Positions 5,849 through 14,447 of a stretch of DNA of 33,540 bases are shown here, in pieces (within the stretch, counting starts at the first letter, position 1; each line of letters opens with the position of its first letter). The stretch comes from a virus. The stretch is taken from the IMG/VR virus record IMGVR_UViG_3300040977_000097, positions 1-33,540 of that record; one strand, 5' to 3'. The notes beneath the pieces are model-generated. The model worked only from the letters and a program-made list of their open reading frames with translations, was not told the DNA's origin and made no database searches. Position numbers and translations under genes: made by a program.

Positions 5849-5906
5849 ACATAACCTTTGCGCTAAGCGGCAAGCTTGCGCAGTCCGATTAAGTGCGTTG
5901 TTATGT
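5849..5906 (+). repeat. attC-like site F
   Basis: Ends ACATAAC (5849-5855) and GTTATGT (5900-5906) match exactly. The arms GCGCTAAGCGGC and AGTCCGATTAAGTGCG pair with two or three unpaired bases, with an AAGCTTGCGC centre. It has the same length (58 bases) and similar inner sequence as site D (CGGCAAGC and GTCC). Confidence 0.78.
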
Positions 5907-5936
5907 CCGTACTTACGATTAACTAAGGAGTTTATT

Positions 5937-6152
5937 TTGAAAAGATTAACAGCCCAAGGGCAATTAAAGGATGGCGATAAAATAATTATTATTGGAAAGT
6001 CACCAAAAGACGACCAGAAAGCAAAGGTGAAACTAGTTTTTGACAACGAAGGTATAGAAGAAATAATTATTGACAGAAAGAAAAACAGATACTTTATAAC
6101 GCACATGGTTGTTAGTGGTAGTTCATGGGCGCAAACCGTGCTTATTGAGTAA
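5937..6152 (+). CDS. Cassette ORF, hypothetical protein (71 aa)
   Basis: The start is a TTG at 5937, chosen because AAGGAG sits six bases upstream (5925-5930); an earlier TTG lies inside site F. The protein looks all-beta: KDGDKIIIIGKSP, then AKVKLVFDNEGIEEIIID and RYFITHMVVSG strands, typical of a small barrel. No family is recognised. The stop comes four bases before site G, giving a 314-base unit. Confidence 0.62.
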   Translation: MKRLTAQGQLKDGDKIIIIGKSPKDDQKAKVKLVFDNEGIEEIIIDRKKNRYFITHMVVSGSSWAQTVLIE

Positions 6153-6156
6153 GTAC

Positions 6157-6220
6157 ACATAACATGGTAGTTAAACGGCGGCGAGCATTAGCGAGCTGTC
6201 CGATTAACGTAGTGTTATGT
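6157..6220 (+). repeat. attC-like site G
   Basis: Ends ACATAAC (6157-6163) and GTTATGT (6214-6220) match exactly. The arms TAGTTAAACGGCGGCGAGC and GCGAGCTGTCCGATTAACGTA pair with extrahelical bases, leaving a short ATTA loop. The TTAACGTAGTGTTAT right arm is almost identical to that of site B. It is the last site; none follows the next gene. Confidence 0.8.
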
Positions 6221-6240
6221 TAACTCAGAAGGTGATTAAA

Positions 6241-6444
6241 ATGATTATGGAATATGAGAAAGAGTATAGAAAAATTAATAGCCCGATAGTCTTCACAACC
6301 AGAAAAACAGAAAAAGAATTACTAAAAAGTAATATTATTTACGGTGTTGAGTTATTAGGTGTTCTAATGTCGTTTATGTTTGTTGTGTGGGTACTTGGGC
6401 CACGTAGCGGTGATTTTATTAACTGGGTGCAGGCTGTGTTATGA
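6241..6444 (+). CDS. Small membrane protein before ninG (67 aa)
   Basis: The ATG at 6241 follows AGAAGGTG at about 6227-6234. The N-terminal half is charged and cytoplasmic in character. A single membrane helix lies at about residues 33-53 (IIYGVELLGVLMSFMFVVWV), then a short hydrophilic tail. The last bases overlap the ninG start by four. No family is recognised. It follows the last attC-like site but has no site of its own, so it may be a resident phage gene. Confidence 0.65.
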   Translation: MIMEYEKEYRKINSPIVFTTRKTEKELLKSNIIYGVELLGVLMSFMFVVWVLGPRSGDFINWVQAVL

Positions 6445-7019
6445 AGAGTAAGAAGTGTAAGTTTTGCGGCAATGAGTTTAAGCAGGCCAGACCAATGCAA
6501 AACGTTTGCAGCCCAGATTGCGCCTATAAGCTCGTTGAGCAAAAGAATATAAAGAAAGCCGCTAAAGCCATCAAGGATAAAGAGAAGGAGCTTAGAAAGC
6601 ACCTGAAAGAGTCTAAGGAGAAATTAAAGACCAAGGGCCAGTTAGCCAAAGAAGCGCAGGTGGCTTTTAATAAATACGTTAGATTGAGAGATAAAGATTT
6701 GCCATGTATAAGCTGCGGGCGTCATCACCAAGGGCAGTATCACGCGGGGCATTATCGCAGTGTCGGCAGTTCACCGCATTTAAGGTTTAACTTGTGGAAC
6801 GTGCATCTCCAGTGTCAGCCCTGCAATGTGCATTTAAGCGGCAATCTAATAAACTACAGAATGAACTTAATTAAAAAGATAGGGCAAGAAAAAGTTGACT
6901 GGATTGAATCAGCCAGCTTTAGCAATAAATATTCCGAGGAATATTTGAGAAGGGTTAAGCTGGTTTTTGGTGTAAAATTTAATTTATTAAGGCGGCGTTA
7001 TGGATCTGGCGCCGCCTAG
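6441..7019 (+). CDS. ninG: NinG (Rap-like) recombination endonuclease (192 aa)
   Basis: NinG of lambda (Rap) is a structure-specific nuclease that cuts branched recombination intermediates such as D-loops and Holliday junctions. The expected features are present: an N-terminal zinc knuckle (Cys6, Cys9, Cys23, Cys27), a Lys/Glu-rich helical linker (about 35-75), and an HNH-like zinc domain with CISC (89-92), HAGHY (101-105), and CQPCNVH (125-131). Length and domain order match the family. It is the last plus-strand gene, converging with the late genes 18 bases away, and is adjacent to the attC-like array. Confidence 0.9.
   Translation: MKSKKCKFCGNEFKQARPMQNVCSPDCAYKLVEQKNIKKAAKAIKDKEKELRKHLKESKEKLKTKGQLAKEAQVAFNKYVRLRDKDLPCISCGRHHQGQYHAGHYRSVGSSPHLRFNLWNVHLQCQPCNVHLSGNLINYRMNLIKKIGQEKVDWIESASFSNKYSEEYLRRVKLVFGVKFNLLRRRYGSGAA
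6991..7016. terminator. Hairpin at the convergent gene junction
   Basis: GGCGGCG (6991-6997) pairs with CGCCGCC (7010-7016) across a 12-base loop, giving a 7-bp GC stem that contains the end of ninG. There is no T-run on the plus strand; on the minus strand TTAATAAATTAAATTTT follows, weakly U-rich. It could act mainly to end late transcripts entering the early block. Confidence 0.35.
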
Positions 7020-7037
7020 TTGGGCTTAGTAAATAAG

Positions 7038-9269
7038 TTAAATAGGAGTTACTCCGCCATTGAAGTTATTTGTGAAAGTGACGTTGGCGCTACCGGTAAC
7101 ACCGGTAGTTCCTGTGTAGTGATTTCTGTCAGCGAACACATTGGAGCCGACAGTCGCGTTAAAAACAAAAGCTCGACTTGTCGAACTGTTAATTACAATG
7201 TTATCCATTATTCTCGACTCGAAAAATCCCTCAGCAACTCTTATTCCTGATATATTCTCAAAGTTAGTAAACTGATTTCCGTTTATTTTTCCTGTAAAAT
7301 TACCCTCGACTCTAATCAGTGCTGAGTTTCCTGCTGGCCCGTCCATATCGAAAAATTCATTTTCGTTAATTGATAAATTGTACTGCGTCAAAGTCGTTGC
7401 TAGATTTATCAGTGTGAAGCCACCCTCTCCGTCTCGTGTTTTGTTTTTGCAAATAGAGATGCCATTCAGCGCAAAATCGGTATCTATATTTGATAATAAC
7501 AAAGCATTGCCACAATTTTTCATCTCGTTCAAGTTAATATCAATATTGCTAGGGCGGCTAGCTAGTACATGCGCTTGGTTACAGCTTATTATCGTGTTGT
7601 GCGTCGAGCTCATGTTGCGATCTCTTAATTCAACACCGCGATCGCAGTTTTGTATATTATTTCTATAAACGTGCCAGTGTTCAGCGTCATTATGTGTGCT
7701 AACTGCCGCGTGCCAAGTATCAGATATTGTGTTTCTATATATATTTGTATTTCTTACAACACCCAAATACTCTGGCGTTAATGCTGCGGAAAGATGACTA
7801 CTAACTACCGCGTGGCGAGATTTGTTTATATTATTATGACTTATGACACCATGGTTGCATGCTGAAGTCGGTACGATTCCGTAATTTACCGTATCACTAA
7901 CGCCCTTTGCGTCATCTGTTACAGTGTTTCTTGTTGCTGTATAGTTATAGCAACTAACAAACCCGATAGACCTGGCATCGCACAGTTCAACATTGCAATT
8001 CTCTATATTCACATCCCTTCCGTAAAAAATATAAATACCCCAATCACCGCTCCCGCTTGGCTGCTGCCGACCCTGCCCTATTATTTTTAGGTTTTTTATT
8101 TCTACGTCATCAATTGAATTTATTTTATGAACACTAGTGCCGGCTGGGTACGGAAATGACTCCATTACACCATCAGAAATGGATACTCCTGTCGATGACA
8201 GTATCTCATTCACTATTTGTAGCTCGCCAATTCTTACTGCTACACTGCTATCAACCCAGTCACCGTTGATCGCATTATTTGATATTTCAATTAAATCACC
8301 CTCATTAAAAATGGAACTATCTGAAACAGTGATTGTATTATCCCCAATGCCTGTCGCTTGCGTTGTTGTTGTAGTAGAGCCAACAGCTCCGCGATACACA
8401 ATAAGCGGTTCATCTGAAAAAGAACCAATATTAGAGAAGTCAAAAACACAACCTTTGTCAACATTAATGCTTACGTTGCTATAACCTATAATTTGCTGAT
8501 CAACTCGGTATTCTCTCGGTAATGCGCCAATCGTTCCACCAGTGTTTTGCATTGAGTTTATAGCTGCTTGAATTTCAAGATGTTGGCTTGAGTCAGTATC
8601 CGTTGCCCCCATTTGCTCTATTGAAACCTCGTAACTATGAACCAACGACCACTGATTTCCAGCACCATCATTTATAATTGCGTTAGCTAGCTGTGCTGGA
8701 GTTTGGCTTGGTGTTTGAGCTATAACCCCGTTTTGTTTCCACTTTGCCCCACCACCATCACCTGAAGTCGTAAATCCGCTAGTTTCTAAAACATAATCAG
8801 ATGGATAGCCCTGAGTTGAATTAATTAAATCGGTAGTTGTAATTAACCCAGCTTGCGAGCTTGACCAATTAATATCGACGCTAGCCTCTTCCAGCTTTGG
8901 CGTGACGATATTATCAGCAATAGTTACATCAGTTGTAACACCATCAAACGCCACTCCAGAAATAACAGAATAGTCATATTTATTTGCTGTAAACACATCA
9001 TCCGGAGTTAAATCAAATATAGGCTTGTTGCAATTTAAATCTGACTGACCGCTATCAAGCTGAACGCGGCGGCCAATTTGAAAGTCCTCAGTATGATTTC
9101 CCGTCATACTAAATGAGCTAGGTGAATCATAGGACGCTTGAACTGGCGCTGTGAAATGTTCAGGGTTGATTGTTTCAACCTCTGCACCGTCAACCGTTAG
9201 CTTTCTAGCCTTTCTTACGTTTAACTTATCGAGCTGCGTAAAAGCAGCCTCGCACTTTACTTTAGCCAT
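7038..9269 (-). CDS. Tailspike with predicted parallel beta-helix (743 aa)
   Basis: This is the last late gene. The first 30 residues include TQLDKLN, shared with the fibre-like protein at 19933-21201. An intermediate domain with a GRRVQLDSG strand and SGVAFDGVTTDVTI follows. From about residue 230 the pattern of EIQAAINSMQNTGGTI and many Asn-rich turns such as NVEIENCNVEL and ATRNTV suggests a right-handed parallel beta-helix of the pectate-lyase type, as in tailspikes that cut surface polysaccharide. Catalytic residues cannot be assigned by eye. It is directly adjacent to the preceding fibre gene with no gap, and its stop is 18 bases from the ninG stop. Confidence 0.75.
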   Translation of the reverse strand: MAKVKCEAAFTQLDKLNVRKARKLTVDGAEVETINPEHFTAPVQASYDSPSSFSMTGNHTEDFQIGRRVQLDSGQSDLNCNKPIFDLTPDDVFTANKYDYSVISGVAFDGVTTDVTIADNIVTPKLEEASVDINWSSSQAGLITTTDLINSTQGYPSDYVLETSGFTTSGDGGGAKWKQNGVIAQTPSQTPAQLANAIINDGAGNQWSLVHSYEVSIEQMGATDTDSSQHLEIQAAINSMQNTGGTIGALPREYRVDQQIIGYSNVSINVDKGCVFDFSNIGSFSDEPLIVYRGAVGSTTTTTQATGIGDNTITVSDSSIFNEGDLIEISNNAINGDWVDSSVAVRIGELQIVNEILSSTGVSISDGVMESFPYPAGTSVHKINSIDDVEIKNLKIIGQGRQQPSGSGDWGIYIFYGRDVNIENCNVELCDARSIGFVSCYNYTATRNTVTDDAKGVSDTVNYGIVPTSACNHGVISHNNINKSRHAVVSSHLSAALTPEYLGVVRNTNIYRNTISDTWHAAVSTHNDAEHWHVYRNNIQNCDRGVELRDRNMSSTHNTIISCNQAHVLASRPSNIDINLNEMKNCGNALLLSNIDTDFALNGISICKNKTRDGEGGFTLINLATTLTQYNLSINENEFFDMDGPAGNSALIRVEGNFTGKINGNQFTNFENISGIRVAEGFFESRIMDNIVINSSTSRAFVFNATVGSNVFADRNHYTGTTGVTGSANVTFTNNFNGGVTPI

Positions 9270-11159
9270 TTATAAAACCTCACTTGAGAATGCTATATAT
9301 ATATAATTTGCAGTAGTAGAGCCACCATAAACCCTCTCATCACCATTGCCCGTGCCACCAAAACCCTCTACGTTTAAAGTTATATCACTGGCATTAAAAG
9401 CATAATTACTGCCAGTTGGCCCGTCAATTTGCGTTTTCGCGTCCGTGACGTTTGGCTGCAATATACTATCATCAACTGACATATTTCTATCAATTATAGC
9501 CCAGTTATTCAAATTTAAAGCTGTGTTATCATAGTTCTTAACTATAGCAAACTGCGGTGTTGTTAAATTAGTTGCTATTAGTTTATTGCCTAGATTTGAT
9601 GTTTTTGTGTAGCTACCAACCTCAATGCCGTCTGCTGGATTATCTGCGAACAATACAGCTATATAGTTCGCCGCGGCAATATTCAAATCACCAGATACAA
9701 AGAAGTCGGCAGCATTTGGAGTAAGGCTGGCAAACTCAGTAGCAGCAGAAACTAAATCATCAGTGTTTAACAGACACTTTTGATTGTTACCTAAATCCTT
9801 GTGATATACAAACCAATCACCAGCAACGTCCGTCCTCTTAATTAACATAAACGCCGGAGCCACTGACATATCGTGCGGGAACTGACCAACGGGTGCTCCA
9901 TCTCCGGTGTATGTTACGAAGTCGCATAAATTTGTCTTTTTTCTGAATTGCATTAGTGAGTATATTAACCCGTTCGCATTCACTCCAGAGTCATTGCCAA
10001 GCTCAATTCCTATCGAATTGGTTGATAAAACCTTATTGCTTGAGCTTGAGGCGGCTGAGTCGTCGTTGCTGGATACATACAATCCAAGATTAAAAGGAGA
10101 AGCGCTTGTTGTTATTTCATGGTCAGAGGCACTGTGCGATTTTATCCATATTAAAGTTTCATCGCTTGACGTATCAACACCTGTGTTTATTTGTCTGTTA
10201 TTAGCTCCTGTTCCCGCGTAAGTTAGGGTTTTAATGTAAACAAGGCCCACGGGTGTCGAATTGCCGGTTGTAAACTCTGTCGGCTCTGAATATTCAGAAG
10301 CCCTAACATTAGTCGAGGCATATTGAACCCTGAAATAATAAAGAGTGCTATCAAGCAGTGCGTTTGATACCTGGTGTTGAGAATCATCGAGTACCCAAGT
10401 GCTATCATATTCAATTGTGCTAAAGTCGCTATTTAATGACGCCTGCCAGCGTGACATTGTTTGCGTTTCATTACTATTTCGTATTTCAAAATCATCAGCC
10501 GCGAGCAACGGCGGGTTGCTTACGTTTGTTTGGCCGTCAGTCGGAGATTGATTGACTGGCTTCACTATTGGACCACCATTAAAATCAGCCCATATTGCGT
10601 GATTATTTACTTGGTCTGTTGGGTCGTTATTTATATTGCTAGATAGAGCTATATATAAATGGTTGTCACTACCAACAACCCATTCACCGTTATTAAACGT
10701 CTTTCCTTTGGCCCAGTCCTGTAAAAATTGAACTCTGGTCCAGTTGGTGCCGTCATCAACAGTGGGGTCATTTCCTTGATTGTTGTTAATTAGAGACAAA
10801 TAGAAAAAGCCATCACTACCAACGACTATTTGATTCTCTCTATAGTCTGTTCCACTAACCCACATATTAAGCAATTGCTGCTGGTTACTAACTGGGTCAC
10901 GCTCCCATATTTGAACGTCATTAGAATCAAGTAAATGAACATTATAATCACCGCTTAGGAATATCTCACCATCACCCGTGGCAACTCGCCCCTCACCATC
11001 TAAAATAACAGGGTTGGTGTTTGGTGTTGTCAGGTCACTATCTGAGTAAGTGTTTTTTAATGTTGTTGTTCCAGTTTCGTAAAAGAATAATTTACCACTA
11101 GCCAATACATTGCCGGCGTCATCAAAAAACTGTGGGACTGGGTTTACAAATCTAGTCAT
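9270..11159 (-). CDS. Tail fibre/tailspike with virion anchor, carbohydrate-binding repeats and FN3-like domain (629 aa)
   Basis: Residues 1-90 match the common podovirus anchor (PQFFDDAGNVLASGKLFFYETGT ending with NPVILDGEGR), the part that attaches to the tail. Two similar segments at about 98-143 and 149-194, with W-G-x-Y/F-N-Q-x-V-V-G-x-D-G-F/L-Y and a later DGTNW or NHAIW, look like small chitin-binding type modules (CBM5/12). Residues about 200-300 resemble a fibronectin type III domain. The rest (about 300-629) is a beta-rich receptor domain of the type with FPHDMSVAPAFMLIKRTD and WFVYHKDLG found in phage fibres. It overlaps the gene upstream by 8 bases. Confidence 0.75.
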   Translation of the reverse strand: MTRFVNPVPQFFDDAGNVLASGKLFFYETGTTTLKNTYSDSDLTTPNTNPVILDGEGRVATGDGEIFLSGDYNVHLLDSNDVQIWERDPVSNQQQLLNMWVSGTDYRENQIVVGSDGFFYLSLINNNQGNDPTVDDGTNWTRVQFLQDWAKGKTFNNGEWVVGSDNHLYIALSSNINNDPTDQVNNHAIWADFNGGPIVKPVNQSPTDGQTNVSNPPLLAADDFEIRNSNETQTMSRWQASLNSDFSTIEYDSTWVLDDSQHQVSNALLDSTLYYFRVQYASTNVRASEYSEPTEFTTGNSTPVGLVYIKTLTYAGTGANNRQINTGVDTSSDETLIWIKSHSASDHEITTSASPFNLGLYVSSNDDSAASSSSNKVLSTNSIGIELGNDSGVNANGLIYSLMQFRKKTNLCDFVTYTGDGAPVGQFPHDMSVAPAFMLIKRTDVAGDWFVYHKDLGNNQKCLLNTDDLVSAATEFASLTPNAADFFVSGDLNIAAANYIAVLFADNPADGIEVGSYTKTSNLGNKLIATNLTTPQFAIVKNYDNTALNLNNWAIIDRNMSVDDSILQPNVTDAKTQIDGPTGSNYAFNASDITLNVEGFGGTGNGDERVYGGSTTANYIYIAFSSEVL

Positions 11160-13275
11160 TTTTTTCTGTTCCTACTGTTGAGACACTACCCAAAAATAAA
11201 GCCGTTGCAAGTTCAGGGTATTGACTCTTGAACTGCTGAAAGTTTTGTTTTAGCACTGGACTTGCTTGAAGCGCTTTCTTAAGTCTACGCTGTTGTGCTC
11301 GTTTTTTCATCTGTCCAGCTGCACTATCTAAAGCCTGCGCAGCCATCCAACCCTGAACGCCACCCATTGCAGTGAATAATCTATTCATGTCTGGGCTGCT
11401 CTTTAGTGCGTTAAGCATGTCGTCTGCTGTCCCGCTAGCCTGCGCTATCTGGTCAAACGGTATTTTAAGCTCGCCAGCTTCACGTATTTTATTGATGGCC
11501 TTTAGTGCCTTGGGGTTATTTTTAAAAACAACCTGCATTTTTTCATCACCAATCTTATTAAGTCTATTTATAAAATTAGTTCCCGACCAATCACGAACGC
11601 CACCTTCAAGTTTTCCGCTTGTTCTTTTTAAGGCTGAGTTCATTAAATCCATAACCACTGAGGACTGTAAAGAGCCTAATGCTTTTTTACCTGCATCGCC
11701 TGACTTCATTAGCGAGTCAACAACTTTACTAACATCACTAACTGCACCGGCTTTAGAGGACGATAAAAGCGTATTTATAACATGCTCATCAAGTATTAAA
11801 TCACGATCAAAAGTGCCTTTCTTTTTGCTTGTTAGCTTTTGGACTAAATCACCAGCGCTAAACTCGCCTTTAAAGTCTTTGAATTCGTTAATGGCTCTTA
11901 GTGCTGCGTTGGCTGAGTCGAGAGATTTATTACCAAGTGCGCCGCGCTCCGAATTACTCATTGATTCAAGCGAATCTTTAACGGCCTCAACTTCCTTTTT
12001 AACTCCGTCTTTCAATTTACCAACTACCGCACGAATGCCAGGTGGTGAATCAAAGCTAAGCATGGCATTTAAATCTTTTGTTAAGTTGCTGTGATTTAAA
12101 ATGTTTAACGGGGTTATCTCGGATTTGACCGGTAAAAAACTGCCTTCTGCGGTCTTGGCTGCTTTATCCATCCATGCCGCTCTGGCCGCTGGGTCTTGGT
12201 TTACTCCGTATTCAGTCATTAAATCGTTTAGCTGTGTTTTCTCTGCTGTCGTGATTTGCTTCATCATGTCAGCGAATGCTTTATCATTATTAACCGTGTC
12301 GATTAGGTTTTGACCACTAAGCGGAATGCCTTCACCTTCACTTAAAGTGCCAAGCTCCTTGTAAGCCTCGTTTACGCTTTGTTTTGTTTGTTTATACCTA
12401 GACTCTAAAGCATCCTTAATTAAAGCGCCAGACTCTTCAGGTATACCCAATTCATCAGCTAGCTTTTGTGTTGTCTCTCTAAATGATGCTGATTCGTCAG
12501 ATAGTCTTTCGCGCAGCTTGCTAGCAATGTCTGATTCTGCATCTCGGTTTAATCTTCGCTCTGTTAGAAAATCAATGGGCTGTTGAGTTATTCGACTCTC
12601 TACCGTTGGGATGTTTAGTTCTTCAAAAAGCGCCTGCCTTCTTAATTGCTCAACGTCTGAAGCTTCAAAACCCTGCGGTATTGGTTGAGTTGAGTCACCC
12701 GCTAGCTGCTGCCTTTGTGCTGCTTGTTCTTGGCCCCTTCTTGCTGTGCCTGCGCCAACTCTACGAGCGCCGCCAAACCCCATCCTCTCAAGTGCTGCTG
12801 TTGGTAGAGTTGTGGCTAATGCCGCTGCCGTTGGTGAGCCTGTTAAGTCCATTGTTGTATCACCTAAAAACCTTTCGCTTGCCTGAAGTCCTTCCGCTAA
12901 TGGCTGTACAACCTGCTGAGCTCCACGCATAGCGCCTTGCCCTGCTTCTGTTCTTGGTTGGTATGTTAGCATGTCTCTAGTGCCTTGAACCCAATCAGCG
13001 CCTTGACCTTGCTCACCAGGTAGTATTGTTCCGGCCATGCCAGCAAGTCCTGCAAGTGGCTCAGCAACGGCAGAGCTAACAAGCCCTAAACCAGCCTCGC
13101 CAGCGCCTAGTATTGTTTCACCTATACCTTGCTTTGGTTGCGCTTCAGCTAGAAGGTTTGAATAGTCGCTCTCTTGCATTTCTTTTATTTTATTTGCAAA
13201 GAGTTGCGCGGCTTCTTTATCGCCTTTTGCGTCGGCTTGCATTAGTGCTGATTTGTATTGTTCAATGGTAGCCAT
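11152..13275 (-). CDS. P22 gp16-like DNA ejection protein (707 aa)
   Basis: It is the third of three consecutive ejection-type genes, in the position of P22 gene 16. The N-terminus (IEQYKSALMQADAKGDKEAAQLFANKI) is typical of phage internal virion proteins. Next comes a Gly/Ala-rich hydrophobic part (about 50-170) that could insert into the membrane, and then long charged helices. Such proteins leave the capsid with the DNA and help form a channel across the cell envelope. No lytic transglycosylase motif was seen. The function call rests on gene order and composition, not on close sequence identity. Confidence 0.6.
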   Translation of the reverse strand: MATIEQYKSALMQADAKGDKEAAQLFANKIKEMQESDYSNLLAEAQPKQGIGETILGAGEAGLGLVSSAVAEPLAGLAGMAGTILPGEQGQGADWVQGTRDMLTYQPRTEAGQGAMRGAQQVVQPLAEGLQASERFLGDTTMDLTGSPTAAALATTLPTAALERMGFGGARRVGAGTARRGQEQAAQRQQLAGDSTQPIPQGFEASDVEQLRRQALFEELNIPTVESRITQQPIDFLTERRLNRDAESDIASKLRERLSDESASFRETTQKLADELGIPEESGALIKDALESRYKQTKQSVNEAYKELGTLSEGEGIPLSGQNLIDTVNNDKAFADMMKQITTAEKTQLNDLMTEYGVNQDPAARAAWMDKAAKTAEGSFLPVKSEITPLNILNHSNLTKDLNAMLSFDSPPGIRAVVGKLKDGVKKEVEAVKDSLESMSNSERGALGNKSLDSANAALRAINEFKDFKGEFSAGDLVQKLTSKKKGTFDRDLILDEHVINTLLSSSKAGAVSDVSKVVDSLMKSGDAGKKALGSLQSSVVMDLMNSALKRTSGKLEGGVRDWSGTNFINRLNKIGDEKMQVVFKNNPKALKAINKIREAGELKIPFDQIAQASGTADDMLNALKSSPDMNRLFTAMGGVQGWMAAQALDSAAGQMKKRAQQRRLKKALQASPVLKQNFQQFKSQYPELATALFLGSVSTVGTEKND

Positions 13276-14447
13276 TATAGTTTAATCCCATATTCTTTCG
13301 CTACATCCTCAAAGCTTCGTTTGCGTTCTTCCGTTGTCTTTTCGGCTTGGGTGTCGTCGCTATATTCGAAGTTTTCCCAGTCTTCCATGTTTTTAAGTGT
13401 TCTTAAATCACCAGCGGACTGCGCGGCTTCTTTGCCCATTTCGATTCTTTGTTTTATTAAATCTTGGCCCTGCCTAATTAAAGCTCTATTACCTTCGGTT
13501 GATTTGCCAAAATCAGCCTCCATTGATTTGAGCCACTGGCCTTCTGTCACGGTAAATTGAGCGCCAAATATTGGTTTAAGCTGCTCTAAAACTCGCTTGC
13601 CTAGTATGTTTTCAAGTTCGGCCTCGTTTGCGCTTTCCATGCCTAGCATTTTCTTGCCCCATAATAAAGCCTGCTGCGGTTTACCAGTGCTAACAAGGTC
13701 TAGTAATTTATCAGCTCTTTTTAGTGTTGATAGAGACTGTGACGCATCGAGTCCATTTTGTATTCTTGTTGCTTCTTGCTCAACCTGTTTCCCCGCTCTA
13801 GCCTTGGCTTTAGCTGTTTCAACGTCAAGTGCTTTTTCTGCTTTCTTTTGCTCAAGAGTTATCTTGTTTAGTTGCTGTAGGTTTTCAGCGTAAACAGGAT
13901 CAATACTTGCCTCTCCGGTGTTGGGGTTGAATACGAGCCCTTTCTCACCTTTTTGAAATGGCTTGTCAACTGCTGCGCCTTTTGGTTTTTGCAACACACC
14001 TAAATCCTGCCCCATTTGCAACATGCCGCCATAGATTCCTGCTCGCTCATCTGGTGAGGCGTTAATTATGTTATCAATCTGCGCTATTGCATTTGGGTTA
14101 TTTGCGTACTCTTTCTTTTTGTTTTGCCAGAATCCTGTAGCGTCACTGTATGGCATACTTAGCGCAATTGGTACACTAGCAAAAGTATCAACAACTTGAT
14201 TTTTATTTAAAGTTGAGAATAGGTTTTGCATTTGCCCAGCTGCTTGAGGATTGATGGTAGCCATTTGAGCGAATAAAGGTGATTGCTCTAACATGCTAGC
14301 GCCACTATCTACACCCTGCCTTAATTGGGATTGAATAGAGCGCATCCTTGCCGCGTCCTGCCCTTCCTGAAATCGTTGGGGTAAGGTTTCTAAATTCTGC
14401 TGATTACGCAAAAAAGATTGCGCTATAACTTGGTCAATTGCGCTCAT
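13275..14447 (-). CDS. P22 gp20-like DNA ejection protein (390 aa)
   Basis: The ATG at 14447 is chosen because GGGAGG lies nine bases upstream and it overlaps the preceding stop; an ATG 18 bases earlier would cover the ribosome site. The protein is mainly helical, with Gln/Ala-rich stretches at about 20-110 and coiled coil at about 195-240. It is in the place of P22 gene 20 between the gp7-like and gp16-like genes. It is expected to be packed in the virion and released during infection. Support is positional and compositional. Confidence 0.6.
   Translation of the reverse strand: MSAIDQVIAQSFLRNQQNLETLPQRFQEGQDAARMRSIQSQLRQGVDSGASMLEQSPLFAQMATINPQAAGQMQNLFSTLNKNQVVDTFASVPIALSMPYSDATGFWQNKKKEYANNPNAIAQIDNIINASPDERAGIYGGMLQMGQDLGVLQKPKGAAVDKPFQKGEKGLVFNPNTGEASIDPVYAENLQQLNKITLEQKKAEKALDVETAKAKARAGKQVEQEATRIQNGLDASQSLSTLKRADKLLDLVSTGKPQQALLWGKKMLGMESANEAELENILGKRVLEQLKPIFGAQFTVTEGQWLKSMEADFGKSTEGNRALIRQGQDLIKQRIEMGKEAAQSAGDLRTLKNMEDWENFEYSDDTQAEKTTEERKRSFEDVAKEYGIKL

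Larger units (their letters stand above)
3135..6220 (+). mobile_element. Phage-borne integron-like cassette array (attC-like sites, no integrase)
   Basis: At least six full attC-like imperfect inverted repeats (3489-3551, 3810-3870, 5223-5280, 5482-5544, 5849-5906, 6157-6220), one atypical site (3135-3188) and two right-hand half sites all point the same way. They separate small same-strand genes, with each full site starting 0-5 bases from a stop codon or containing it. Distances between successive GTT core triplets are about 250-360 bases except for one 1.16-kb unit containing ninB. This is the layout of integron gene cassettes. No integron integrase gene is present in the window, so by usual terms it would be a cluster of attC sites lacking an integrase. 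The assignment rests on structure, not on a covariance search. Confidence 0.72.

Noticed and set aside
3135-6220. CRISPR array because of regularly spaced similar repeats
   Set aside because: The repeats are imperfect inverted repeats of about 60 bases separated by protein-coding genes of variable length; there are no short uniform spacers and no cas genes.
7090-7108. Perfect CTACCGGT/ACCGGTAG palindrome as a terminator at the convergent junction
   Set aside because: It lies inside the tailspike coding sequence and encodes a repeated Thr-Gly motif; no T-run follows on either strand.
11372-12094. Long plus-strand reading frame opposite the gp16-like gene
   Set aside because: It is antisense to a well-supported late gene, has no ribosome site, and its composition is that of a reversed helical protein.
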